DNA of 42,583 nt. Origin: Vicinamibacteria bacterium (GTDB lineage: Bacteria; Acidobacteriota; Vicinamibacteria; Vicinamibacterales; UBA8438). Where the stretch lies: NCBI GenBank assembly GCA_022821235.1, contig JAJEEA010000433.1, forward strand, positions 1-42,583. Direction: 5' to 3'. Shown one piece after another: positions 1 to 7,362 of the stretch (its first letter is position 1; each line of letters begins with the position of its first letter). The notes below the pieces were generated by a model. That model was not told the DNA's origin, did no database searches, and saw only the letters and a list, made by a program, of their open reading frames with translations. The translations under genes were made by a program, and so were the position numbers.

Positions 1-1221
1 GACGCGGCGGCGGTCGCCGAGCTGCTGGACGCCGGCGGCGAGGCCGACGCCGCGACGCGTCACGGGGTGACGCCGTTGGCGCTCGCGTCGGCCGGGGGTC
101 ATGACGCCGTCGTGGGGGCGCTGCTGGCGGCCGGGGCCGAAGCGAACAGCGCGTCGCCGGAGGGCGAGACGCCGCTGATGGCGGCGGCACGAACCGGTGT
201 CGTCGGCAGCGTCGAGGCGTTGCTGCGGCACGGCGCGGCTGCGGGGGTGGACGCCCGGGAAGGGTGGCGCGGGCAGACCGCGCTGATGTGGGCGTCGGCC
301 GAGGGCCACGCGGCGGTCGTCGCGCCGCTGGTGGCGGCGGGGGCCGACGTCGACGCGCGATCCGACGGCGGGTTCACGCCGCTTGCGTTCGCGGTTCGCG
401 CGGGCCACGGCGCCGCCGTGGAGGCGTTGCTCGCAGCCGGGGCCGACGTGAACTTGGCCCTGCCCGACGGCACGAGCCCCCTCCACCTCGCGGTCGTCAA
501 CGCCCGTTACGACGTGGCGCGGCAGCTCCTGGAGCACGGCGCCGATGCGGCCGCGGCAGGGCCGGGGTGGACGCCGCTCCACCAGCTCGTCTGGACCCGC
601 CGGCCGAACCGGCACTACAACAACCCCGCCGCGTTCCCCACCGGCACCGTCACCGACCTCGAGCTGGCCCGCGCCCTCGTCGCCCACGGCGCCGACGTCG
701 ACGCCCGCCAGACGGCGGAGCCGCGCGACGGCTACCGTAACCAGCTCAACCGCACCGATGCGACCCCGTTCCTCCTCGCGGCCAAGGCCGTCGACCTCGA
801 CATGATGCGCCTGCTCCTCGATCTCGGCGCCGACCCGCTGACGGAGAACGAGGACGGCACCACCGCGCTCCTCGTAGCGGCCGGCGTCGGCATCTGGTCG
901 TCTAGCGAGAGCCCGGGCAGCGCCGAGGAGGCCCTGGAGGCGGTGAAGCTGATGGTGGCGCTGGGCGACTCGGTGACCACCGTCGACGCCAACGGCGACG
1001 CCGCCCTTCACGGCGCGGTCATGCGCGGCTCGCCCGAGCTCGTCCTCTACCTGCTCGAGCACGGGGCGGCCCTGAACCCCGTGAACGAGCGGGGCTGGAC
1101 GCCGCTGACCATCGCCCAGGGCATCTTCTACGCCAACCTCGGTCGCCGCTGGCCGGACATGGAGGCCCTGCTTCTCGGCCTCGGCGCCACCTCGCCGACC
1201 GCCCCCGAGCCTCCGCGGTGA
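1..1221 (+). CDS. Ankyrin-repeat protein, 5'-truncated by the window edge
   Basis: The reading frame is open from base 1, and the first codons (DAAAVAELLDAGGEADAATR) already read as an ankyrin repeat, so the true start lies upstream; a GTG at 67 is only an internal codon. About nine repeats of roughly 33 residues follow, with recurrent TPL.(A/L)A....G and (A/L)LL..GADV(D/N) signatures. A longer insert in the middle (around RRPNRHYNNPAAFPTG) interrupts the regular spacing. Ankyrin repeats bind other proteins and have no catalytic role of their own. Nothing visible gives the partner, and the N-terminus that would show a signal peptide is missing. Codon use and GC match the neighbours. The family identity is certain, the function is not. 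Confidence 0.9.
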   Translation, partial: DAAAVAELLDAGGEADAATRHGVTPLALASAGGHDAVVGALLAAGAEANSASPEGETPLMAAARTGVVGSVEALLRHGAAAGVDAREGWRGQTALMWASAEGHAAVVAPLVAAGADVDARSDGGFTPLAFAVRAGHGAAVEALLAAGADVNLALPDGTSPLHLAVVNARYDVARQLLEHGADAAAAGPGWTPLHQLVWTRRPNRHYNNPAAFPTGTVTDLELARALVAHGADVDARQTAEPRDGYRNQLNRTDATPFLLAAKAVDLDMMRLLLDLGADPLTENEDGTTALLVAAGVGIWSSSESPGSAEEALEAVKLMVALGDSVTTVDANGDAALHGAVMRGSPELVLYLLEHGAALNPVNERGWTPLTIAQGIFYANLGRRWPDMEALLLGLGATSPTAPEPPR

Positions 1222-1268
1222 GGGTCGCCGATCGTGCGGATCGCGCGAGGGGACACGGAGGTTCCTGG

Positions 1269-1520
1269 ATGGTTGCCAGCAGGAAGAAGCCGCGATTCAA
1301 ACCAAAGCCGTGTACCGTTGAGGTCAAGGACTGGAGAGGAACAAACCACAAGGGAACGTATCGGATCGAGAACGGTGATCTCTTCGTTTCCTCCGGTAGC
1401 CGGTCATCAACGCCCGTTCGTTCCAGTCCCGACAACGAGTACATGGCCAAGGTGGTTGTGCTGGAATTGAATGGGCTCCACAAGCATAAACGGCCGGAGG
1501 GTTGGAAGCCAGAGCGGTAG
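1269..1520 (+). CDS. Small hypothetical protein (83 aa)
   Basis: I do not recognise this protein. I placed the start at the ATG at 1269 (MVASRKKPRFKPKP) because a GGAGG lies a few bases upstream; the longer reading from 1218 begins inside the end of the ankyrin gene and adds an arginine-rich stretch that looks non-coding. The product is basic and hydrophilic, with no signal peptide or membrane segment. A short stretch of alternating hydrophobic residues (YRIENGDLFVSS, then KVVVLELNGL) suggests a small beta-rich fold. GC content is visibly lower than in the flanking genes, consistent with acquired DNA. It is convergent with the Fic gene downstream. Confidence 0.5.
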   Translation: MVASRKKPRFKPKPCTVEVKDWRGTNHKGTYRIENGDLFVSSGSRSSTPVRSSPDNEYMAKVVVLELNGLHKHKRPEGWKPER

Positions 1521-1608
1521 CGGATCCTCACGGTGAAGTCTTGGATGCGTTTCCCCCTGCTCCGTCTGGCTGCGGTGATGCCCGTCGCTTCCACCGGCTG
1601 TGGCTACC

Positions 1609-2601
1609 TCAAGCATCAGCGCCCGCAATCTGTCGCCCGAGCGCGGTCAGCCGGTACTTCTGGTTCCTGGCGTTGGGTGCGTCGGGACGGGTCATCTCCA
1701 CGTACCCGTCCCCTAGTGCAGGTAACAGGTAGCGCTCGCGCAGTGACTTGCGGTCGCGGAGGCCGAGCGCGTGAAGGATGTCGCGCCGGGACATCTCGCC
1801 GGCAAGCACGGCCAATAGCCGCCGGACTTGGGGGCTTACATGAGGGGCTACTTGGGGGGTCCGGACGGCGGCGAGAATCGCGTCGAGCATGAAGGCGACG
1901 AAAGGGGTGCTCTCGCCTTGCGAGGAGCTCTCGCGGATGGCCTGGTAGTAATCGCTCTGCCGCGCGCGGACGAGGCTCTCGACAGGCACGTGGGCGAACA
2001 GGGCCTTCCAGCGCGTCAGGATCAGCGTCTGCCAGAGTCGCCCCATCCGCCCGTTGCCGTCCTCGAAGGGATGGATGAACTCGAACTCGTAGTGGAAGAC
2101 CGAGCTGGCGATCAGCGCATGTTCGTCGGTGTCGCGCAGCCACGCAAGCAGCTCGGCCATCAGCGACGGCACGCGCCCGGCGGGCGGGCCGACATGCTGT
2201 ATCCCGTCCTGGCCCATCACCGCCACCCTGCCGCGGCGATAGCGGCCGGGCGCATCCACCAGACCGGCCATCAGGATCCCGTGGGCGTTCAGCAGGTCGG
2301 CCTCGCGGGCGGGGTCCCACGCCTCGCACCGGTCATATGCCTTGATGGCGTTCCGGGCTTCCTGAACGTCTCGCAACGGAGCGACGACCGGCTTGCCGTC
2401 GAGAATCGTGGAGATCTGCTCCTCGGTGAGGATGTTGCCCTCGATGGCCAGCGAACCCTGAATGGTGCGAATGCGGTTGATGCGGCGCAGTCGAAGGTCC
2501 TGCGAGACACCCATCCCTTCCCTGCGTCCGACCGCTTCCGCGATCTCGGCGACCAGGGACAGTATTTCCGTGTTGATGCGGTAGGGCGGCTCGTGGCTCA
2601 T
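1609..2601 (-). CDS. Fic-family protein (AMP-transferase), class II
   Basis: Fic enzymes transfer AMP (or another nucleotide) to hydroxyl side chains of target proteins. The active-site motif HPFEDGNGR is at residues 177-185 of the 330-aa product. An N-terminal inhibitory helix motif S50-L-A-I-E54-G-N matches the [S/T]xxxE[G/N] antitoxin-like helix, so the enzyme carries its own intramolecular inhibitor (class II Fic). A winged-helix-like C-terminus (residues about 265-330, LLAVLAGEMSRRDILHALGL) is typical of the larger bacterial Fic proteins. I start at MSHEPPYRIN; the frame extends upstream to 2778, but that extension translates a tandem DNA repeat and has no recognisable domain. It is divergent from a frameshifted antitoxin-like gene. 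The target is unknown. Confidence 0.9.
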   Translation of the reverse strand: MSHEPPYRINTEILSLVAEIAEAVGRREGMGVSQDLRLRRINRIRTIQGSLAIEGNILTEEQISTILDGKPVVAPLRDVQEARNAIKAYDRCEAWDPAREADLLNAHGILMAGLVDAPGRYRRGRVAVMGQDGIQHVGPPAGRVPSLMAELLAWLRDTDEHALIASSVFHYEFEFIHPFEDGNGRMGRLWQTLILTRWKALFAHVPVESLVRARQSDYYQAIRESSSQGESTPFVAFMLDAILAAVRTPQVAPHVSPQVRRLLAVLAGEMSRRDILHALGLRDRKSLRERYLLPALGDGYVEMTRPDAPNARNQKYRLTALGRQIAGADA

Positions 2602-2679
2602 CTGCTGCTCGCCGGACTCTCGTCTCAAGTCCCGCCGAGCGGGACCGATGCCGGCAGGTGCCAGTATGCGGCGTTTCAG

Positions 2680-2781
2680 CGACTCTCGCCCCGACGTGTT
2701 CGACTCCAGCCCTGAGTCCACCGACTCTAGCCCGTTACCCGGTCGACTCCAGCCCGTTACCGGTCGACTCCAGCCCATCTG
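2680..2781. repeat. Five tandem ~21-bp repeats upstream of fic
   Basis: Units beginning CGACTC start at 2680, 2701, 2722, 2744 and 2765, so the period is 21-22 bp, two turns of DNA. The core CGACTCyAGCCC is shared by the last four units. The array lies in the divergent intergenic region between the Fic gene and the antitoxin-like gene, close to the fic start, where a repressor or activator could bind on one face of the helix. If translated on the minus strand it gives heptapeptides (GWSRPVT, GWSRPGN, GLESVDS, GLESNTS), but this looks incidental. Confidence 0.7.
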
Positions 2782-2791
2782 ACCGGGACCA

Positions 2792-2827
2792 AATGTTCCA
2801 CGGCTGTCACTGCTACGTCAATGTTCC
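2792..2827. promoter_or_regulatory. Direct repeats AATGTTCC, 28 bp apart
   Basis: The octamer AATGTTCC occurs at 2792-2799 and again at 2820-2827, each followed by a similar stretch (ACGGCTGT and GTGCCGCTGT). They sit just upstream of the GTG start of the antitoxin-like gene (2872), near a TACACT sequence that could be a -10 element. Many antitoxins repress their own promoters, so this is a reasonable operator candidate, but the assignment rests only on repetition and position. Confidence 0.3.
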
Positions 2828-2871
2828 GTGCCGCTGTTGGTACACTGGCATGTCCCGAACCGGAGGATCGA

Positions 2872-3275
2872 GTGACGGCGACAGCGACAGCGGGATCGGG
2901 GGACCGGGAGCTATGGGTGTCCACACCGGCCGAGATCCGCGCCGGTCTCCCCGTCACCTTCCTCGATCGCCTGAAGGGCGCCCTGGAGGTGGCGGAAACG
3001 CAACTGGCGAGCGTCGTCGGCGTTCCGCACCAGACGCTGGTTCGGCGCCGGAGTCAGGGCGTCCTGCGTCCGGACGAGGGGGACCGGGCGGCTACGGTGG
3101 CCAGGGTCCTCGACCGCGCGATGTCGTACTTCGCCGGCGCCAAGCCCTCGAATGGCTCAAGCATCCCCATCCGGCCGTGGGCGGAGACACGCCGCTGGAA
3201 CACGCGGGTACGCTGGCCGGGGCCGAGGAGGTCATCGATCTGATCGGCCGCCTGGAACACGGAATCCCGTCGTGA
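2872..3275 (+). pseudogene. MbcA/ParS/Xre-type antitoxin, frameshifted
   Basis: The first frame encodes the Xre-like part (AGLPVTFLDRLKGALEVAET, then VPHQTLVRRRSQGVL and VARVLDRAMSYFAGAK). The C-terminal toxin-binding domain (DUF2384: KALEWLKHPHPAVGGDTPLEH, then GAEEVIDLIGRLEHGIPS) is in a different frame. One extra G in the sequence AAGCCCTCGAATGG near 3142-3146 would join them seamlessly as GAKALEWLKHP, so the gene lost one base or the assembly did. I chose the GTG at 2872 because GGAGG lies 5 bases upstream; an upstream ATG at 2821 is possible. Such antitoxins normally precede a RES-domain toxin, but the next gene is a convergent glyoxalase-like gene and no toxin is present. As it stands the gene cannot make an intact antitoxin. 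Confidence 0.75.
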
Positions 3276-3300
3276 AGCGTCCGTGCGGGCAAGAGAAGCC

Positions 3301-3738
3301 CTATGCCGGTTCCGGCGGAGTGTGGACGATCTCGTACTTGATGCCCTCGGGGTCCTTGAAGAAGAGCGCGTAGTAGCCCGGCGGGACGTACTCGGGGAAC
3401 TCCCGCGGCGGGATCACGATCGTGGCTCCGATCTTCTTCAGCTCGACATGCAGCCGGTCGACCTCGGCGCGCGACTCCGCTCTGAACGCGAGGTGGTGCA
3501 GCGCGCCGGGCCTGCGGCGGTTGACGGTTTCGCCTCGGAACGCGCTCCGCGGCGAGTTGATGGCGAATCCCAGCCGCGGATGCAGGTACTCCACGACGTG
3601 CAGCTCGTGATCCTCCAGGACCGCGTTGTTCCTGCTCGCGAGGTCGAACCCCAGGAGCGGTAGGAGCTTGTCGTAGAACGGCACCGCGACGCTCATGTCC
3701 TTCACGGTGATCTCGATGTGGTCGATGATCGGCTCCAT
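3301..3738 (-). CDS. VOC-family (glyoxalase/bleomycin-resistance-like) protein
   Basis: The 145-aa product is a single vicinal-oxygen-chelate domain: it opens with IIDHIEITVKDMSVAVPFYDKLLPLLGF and closes with GYYALFFKDPEGIKYEIVH, the two beta-alpha-beta-beta-beta halves of the family. The His of DHIEI, the His of GALHHLAF and the Glu of KYEIVH sit where metal ligands usually are. The substrate cannot be told. I start at ATG 3738 because GGGGAG lies 7 bases upstream; a GTG at 3771 would instead overlap the vapC stop by 4 bp. It is the third gene of an apparent vapB-vapC-VOC operon, an unusual companion for a toxin-antitoxin pair. Confidence 0.85.
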   Translation of the reverse strand: MEPIIDHIEITVKDMSVAVPFYDKLLPLLGFDLASRNNAVLEDHELHVVEYLHPRLGFAINSPRSAFRGETVNRRRPGALHHLAFRAESRAEVDRLHVELKKIGATIVIPPREFPEYVPPGYYALFFKDPEGIKYEIVHTPPEPA

Positions 3739-3767
3739 CCGGCCACTCCCCTCCACGACTCGGCCGC

Positions 3768-4160
3768 TCACTGCGGAGACTCGACCGTCAGACCCGCCGC
3801 GACGGCGGCGGTGCGGAGCCGGAGGTCGTAGGTGACCAGGGCTACGAGTCCGTCCAGCGACAGCGTGGTGGCGAGATGAACGGCATCCAGGCTGCGCAGG
3901 CGGCCCGGTCGCAGCGCGGCGGCGTCACGCAGGATCGCTTCGTCCACCGCGACCAGGGCGATTCCCTCCAGGACCTGCTCGGCCCGGCGCAACGCCGGCC
4001 GCGAGCCGCCGTGCGTGCGACGCAAGGCCCGGAGCACCTCGACCCGGGCGAGACCGCTGGTGGCGCGGTCCTCGTGGCCGGCGAGGAACCGGCGGAGCGC
4101 TCTTGGCTCGGGCTCGGGCACGACGAGCTTGACGATGGCGGACGAGTCCAGGTAGACCAC
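3768..4160 (-). CDS. vapC: VapC-type PIN-domain ribonuclease toxin
   Basis: The 130-aa protein is a complete PIN domain. The acidic metal-binding residues are D5 (MVYLDSSAIVK), E41 (VEVLRAL), D92 (SLDAVHLA) and D112 (TYDLRLRTAA), the classic four of VapC RNases, which usually cut initiator tRNA or other structured RNA. The gene begins 6 bp after the stop of a Phd/YefM-like antitoxin gene, the standard antitoxin-toxin order. The gene after it (VOC protein) overlaps or nearly overlaps it. Length and motifs are normal, so I expect it to be active when freed from its antitoxin. Confidence 0.88.
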   Translation of the reverse strand: MVYLDSSAIVKLVVPEPEPRALRRFLAGHEDRATSGLARVEVLRALRRTHGGSRPALRRAEQVLEGIALVAVDEAILRDAAALRPGRLRSLDAVHLATTLSLDGLVALVTYDLRLRTAAVAAGLTVESPQ

Positions 4161-4166
4161 GGCGGC

Positions 4167-4460
4167 TCAGAGCCGATCGTCGCGGTCGGCGAGGAGCGCG
4201 TCGCTCGCTTCGGTCGACGGCTCGCCCGGTGGCGCCGCCAGGTCGAGAAGGTCTCGCACCGGCATGCGTGCGCGTCCCTGCGCAACGAGCCTCTCGAGCG
4301 GCGACTGGTTGCCCGCGAGCGGGACGAGCAGGGCCACCGGCCTGCCCCGGTCGGTGATCTCGAATCGTTCGCCGCCATCCAGGCGCCGCAGGTACACGCT
4401 CAGGTTCTGCCGCAACGCGCGGATGCCCACCCGGGAGGTGCCGGCAACTGTCCGGGACAT
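4167..4460 (-). CDS. vapB: Phd/YefM-type antitoxin, partner of VapC
   Basis: The product (97 aa from ATG 4460, MSRTVAGTSRVGIRALRQNL) has the N-terminal DNA-binding fold of the Phd/YefM family: VGIRALRQNLSVYLRRLDGGERFEITDRGRPVALLVPL. The C-terminal tail, rich in acidic residues (GEPSTEASDALLADRDDRL), is the part that normally wraps the toxin. An in-frame ATG at 4472 is an alternative start; neither has a clear ribosome-binding site, and a TACGAT sequence lies just before 4472, so a nearly leaderless transcript is possible. It lies directly upstream of vapC and should repress its own promoter alone and in complex. The family is clear; VapB naming follows the partner. Confidence 0.82.
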   Translation of the reverse strand: MSRTVAGTSRVGIRALRQNLSVYLRRLDGGERFEITDRGRPVALLVPLAGNQSPLERLVAQGRARMPVRDLLDLAAPPGEPSTEASDALLADRDDRL

Positions 4461-4623
4461 CTTGACGCACATCGTAGCACGTGGGCCGGCTGCACTCCTC
4501 AGCCTTCCGAAGATCATGGCGTGACGGACCAGTCGTCGGATCCGAGCGGGGGGCGGACCGTTCGGACTTCGGGGTCGCGGCCGCTCGCACCCACGGAGCG
4601 CCAGCCTGGGTCCTGGAGGTCAA

Positions 4624-5619
4624 TCAGGCCCGGCGATCGTTCCCGATGCGCGCGATCGCGGTCGTCGCCGCCAGGCCGGAGAGCATCAGGGCCAGCGCGG
4701 CGCCGACTTGGCCGATCGAGGGGGCGAAGCGATCGAGCGGCCAGTCGGCCGGGTCGATGCCGTGGAGTGACGCCTCGGTGACGACCTGCCCTCGCACGAT
4801 CGACCCCAGGGGCGGCTCGACCGGCTGCTGGAAAGGCCAGAGCCCGGCCACCGCACCGAGCAGCAGTCCCAGCAGGGCCCCCAGCGTCGCCTGACGGTGG
4901 CGGTGCAGCAGCCAGCGCAGCAGGTTCGAGACGCCGACGATGCCGGAGGCGACGCCGAGGCCGACCGGCAGGAGGAGCGCCGAGGCGTCGAGCAGCAGCC
5001 CGGCGTCCACTTCGAGGAGCCCGGCCTTCAGCGTGTCTACGGCGCCGAGAATCGTCTCGTACTGGCCGAGCAGCAGCAGCAGGTAGCCTCCGCTGACGCC
5101 GGGCAGGATCATCGCCGAGGCGCCGGCGAGCCCCGACAGGAACAGCAGGAGCCCGCTCGCCTCGCCGCCGGCGCTTCCGGCGCCGAGCCCGAGCTGCATG
5201 AGGAGCATCACGACGACGGCGCCGGCCGCGCTGGCGTAGACGGCCGGCGTGGCCGGTCGCGTGAGGCGCCACACGAGGGGCACGCCGCCCAGGGTGAGCC
5301 CGATGAACAGGCTGTACATGGTCCAGCGCTGCTCGATCACGAGGCTGCGCATGGGTCCCGCGAGGAGCAGGATGGCCAGGGCCGCCGCGCCGCCGACGGC
5401 GCCGAGCAGCACGAGGGTGCGCCGGGCGAACCGGAAGGTGGTGACGTCGGCGATGGCGGCGATGAACGCGGGGTAGACCCCGGCCGCGAGCAGCATGGTG
5501 CCGCCGCTGATGCCGGGAACGAGATTGGCGAGGCCCATGAGGGCCCCGCCGACCGCGCCGCGACTCGTGAGGGACGGCAGGGAGCCGGCGCTGGCCGGCT
5601 CCGCGGTATCGGCGGTCAT
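4624..5619 (-). CDS. popT: DUF368 membrane protein, candidate polyprenyl-phosphate transporter
   Basis: The 331-aa protein is almost entirely hydrophobic, with about eight to ten membrane segments. It has the two inverted-repeat hallmarks of DUF368: NLVPGISGGTMLLAAGVYPAFI near residue 32 and MILPGVSGGYLLLLLGQYE near residue 170. DUF368 proteins (PopT) have been shown in other bacteria to recycle undecaprenyl phosphate across the cytoplasmic membrane for cell-envelope synthesis; that role is transferred here by family only. The N-terminal 17 residues are polar and probably cytoplasmic. It stands alone on the minus strand, upstream of the antitoxin gene and downstream of a hairpin that may separate it from the secreted-protein gene. 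Confidence 0.85.
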   Translation of the reverse strand: MTADTAEPASAGSLPSLTSRGAVGGALMGLANLVPGISGGTMLLAAGVYPAFIAAIADVTTFRFARRTLVLLGAVGGAAALAILLLAGPMRSLVIEQRWTMYSLFIGLTLGGVPLVWRLTRPATPAVYASAAGAVVVMLLMQLGLGAGSAGGEASGLLLFLSGLAGASAMILPGVSGGYLLLLLGQYETILGAVDTLKAGLLEVDAGLLLDASALLLPVGLGVASGIVGVSNLLRWLLHRHRQATLGALLGLLLGAVAGLWPFQQPVEPPLGSIVRGQVVTEASLHGIDPADWPLDRFAPSIGQVGAALALMLSGLAATTAIARIGNDRRA

Positions 5620-5746
5620 CGGAGGGGTGCGGCCATCAGGACGCTCGCGAGATCGGCGCGCGGCGCCTCCCTGCGGTGGCGTCTGCAGTCATCAGGGGGC
5701 TGGCAACCACTCTCCGGGCGGGACGGCTCGGTGGCGGGGCGCGCCA

Positions 5747-5780
5747 CCGGCGGCCGGTCCTTCGAGGACCATGCCGCCGG
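5747..5780 (-). terminator. Strong hairpin after the secreted-protein gene
   Basis: CCGGCGGC (5747-5754) pairs with GCCGCCGG (5773-5780), and inside this GGTCC (5756-5760) pairs with GGACC (5766-5770) around a TTCGA loop. It lies about 45 bp downstream of the stop of the minus-strand gene ending at 5827 and before the DUF368 gene. There is no U-tract, so it could slow polymerase or protect a 3' end rather than act as a textbook intrinsic terminator. Confidence 0.4.
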
Positions 5781-5826
5781 CTGCGACACGAGAACGCCGC
5801 GGGTTCGGAGCCCGGGTCGTTCTCGC

Positions 5827-6831
5827 CTACTGGCCGCCCTCCGCGGCCGCGGCCCGGTCGTCGGCCCGCGCGCCGGATAGGATGCCCTCCATCGAGTAGT
5901 TGCCCTCGTGGCAGGCGTACTCGAACAGCGGGACGTCGGTCCGCTGCATCGGCATCGACGCCGTCCAGGGCACCGCCCACGTGTCGGGGTCGGTCACCGT
6001 GAACGTGTACTCGAGGGTGTCGTCGTCGAGGCGGGTGAACCGCTCCACCAGGGTGAAGCTGTCGCTCGACGCCACGCCGGAGCCCCCCGAGGTCAGGGGG
6101 ATCCACTGGCGCTGGTCGTTGAAGTTCGCCGACTCGATGACCAGGGTGTCGCCCTCCCAGTAGCCGCGCGAGTCGCCCGTCCACAGGCGGATGCCGTCGT
6201 CGAGGGCGGGGCGTCCGTCGAGGGGCACGATGCGCGAGGTGTGCACCATCTCGGTGTGGATGACCACGTGGTCGGGGGTCTGGAAGAGCTGCATGTTCTG
6301 GTTGTAGGCGAGCGGGGTGATGGGGGGGCCGGCGTTGAACCCCACGATGCACCGGTCGGAGGTGTTGCGATCGGTGTAGGTGTCGGCGGGGTGCTCGGCC
6401 ATGTGCGCCCGCCGCGCCTCCGCGCGCTCGGCCCCGACCTCGGACAGCTCGGGGAACCGCCCGTTCGGGGGATCGGTGATCAGCGACGTGCGCCGCGTCT
6501 CGATGGGGCTGGTGCCCCGGTCCATCCAGAAGTTGTTGTAGGCGCCGACGTTGCCGCCGGCCTCGGTCCGCTGCGCCTCGCGCTCCCAGAGCTCGATGTC
6601 GCGCTCGATGGCCTCCCGCTCGAGGGTCGCGGCCTCCTCGGGCGTGTAGAACGCCTGGTCGCCCAGGTCTTCCGGCCGCTCCAGCGGGGTGATGGTGCGG
6701 AAGTCCCAGATGCCCTGCAGATCCGGCGCCCCCCAGGCGGTCCGGGGCGCGTCCTGGGCCGCCGCCGGGGCCGCGGTCAGCCCCGCGATGGCGATCACGG
6801 CGAGCGCCGCGACGAGAGAACGGTTGGTCAT
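5827..6831 (-). CDS. Secreted protein of unknown function (WGAPDLQGIWD family)
   Basis: The 334-aa product starts at MTNRSLVAALAVIAIAGLTA, an ordinary signal peptide with cleavage after APAAAQ, and GGAGGTGG lies a few bases before the ATG. The mature part opens with TAWGAPDLQGIWDFRTITPLERP, followed by an acidic helix (EEAATLEREAIERDIELWERE), then a beta-rich region with GIRLWTGDSRGYWEGDTLVIES and LVERFTRLDDDTLEYTFTV. I know this combination from many secreted proteins of Acidobacteriota-like and marine genomes, often beside PQQ dehydrogenases, but no biochemical role is established. Two cysteines (DRCIVGF and EYACHEG) could form a disulphide. It is divergent from the PQQ dehydrogenase, sharing the 531-bp region between them. 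Confidence 0.82.
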   Translation of the reverse strand: MTNRSLVAALAVIAIAGLTAAPAAAQDAPRTAWGAPDLQGIWDFRTITPLERPEDLGDQAFYTPEEAATLEREAIERDIELWEREAQRTEAGGNVGAYNNFWMDRGTSPIETRRTSLITDPPNGRFPELSEVGAERAEARRAHMAEHPADTYTDRNTSDRCIVGFNAGPPITPLAYNQNMQLFQTPDHVVIHTEMVHTSRIVPLDGRPALDDGIRLWTGDSRGYWEGDTLVIESANFNDQRQWIPLTSGGSGVASSDSFTLVERFTRLDDDTLEYTFTVTDPDTWAVPWTASMPMQRTDVPLFEYACHEGNYSMEGILSGARADDRAAAAEGGQ

Positions 6832-7362
6832 TGCATCCACCTCCAAGTGTCCCGGTCGTCGTTTCCTACCTGCCAATCATCGATCCGAAGGGCAGTCGCG
6901 CGCAAGGACGTCGCCGGGCCGCCCCCCGGCACTCGGGGTCCGAGGCCGACCGCATCCGTCGGCGGCCGGCCGGGTTCCGCGAAAGCGGGAGACGGTGTTC
7001 CGAGCGCCGCTCCCGCCGATTCAGTCGCTGGCCAGACCGGGGTCGCCCCCCTGTCGGGACGGCGATCGTTCAGGTGCCGGCCCGCCCTCGAAGTGCCTCG
7101 GCCATGTCTCCGAGCGCATGGGGCGCGACGGCTGATCGCTCGTCGACTCCGAGCGTATGGCGGCGCGCCGGCGTTCGCCAACCCGAGGCGGATCGCGCCG
7201 GTCAGCGGTGCACGGGCGGCCCGAGGCGCAGCCGTGCACCTTGACACCCACGGGGGCGGCGCCGATGATGGCGGCACGGCGCCGAGGGGTTGCGCCGGGG
7301 GCGGAAGAGCCCGCCCGGTCGGCAACGGACGGCGCCGGCACCGGGTGCCGAGGAGTGGTGTG
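6832..7362. other. 531-bp divergent intergenic region
   Basis: No convincing gene lies here. The open frames on both strands are arginine- and proline-rich, lack homology signatures and have no ribosome-binding sites. The region should carry the promoters of the secreted-protein gene (leftward) and the PQQ dehydrogenase (rightward). The only local structure I see is a short hairpin, GGGCGG (7299-7304) with CCGCCC (7311-7316), about 45 bp before the dehydrogenase start. I could not identify -35/-10 pairs with confidence. Confidence 0.5.

Noticed and set aside
2602-2778. N-terminal extension of the Fic protein
   Set aside because: The translation is just the tandem 21-bp repeat (GWSRPVT-type heptads), and the Fic family begins at MSHEPPYRIN.
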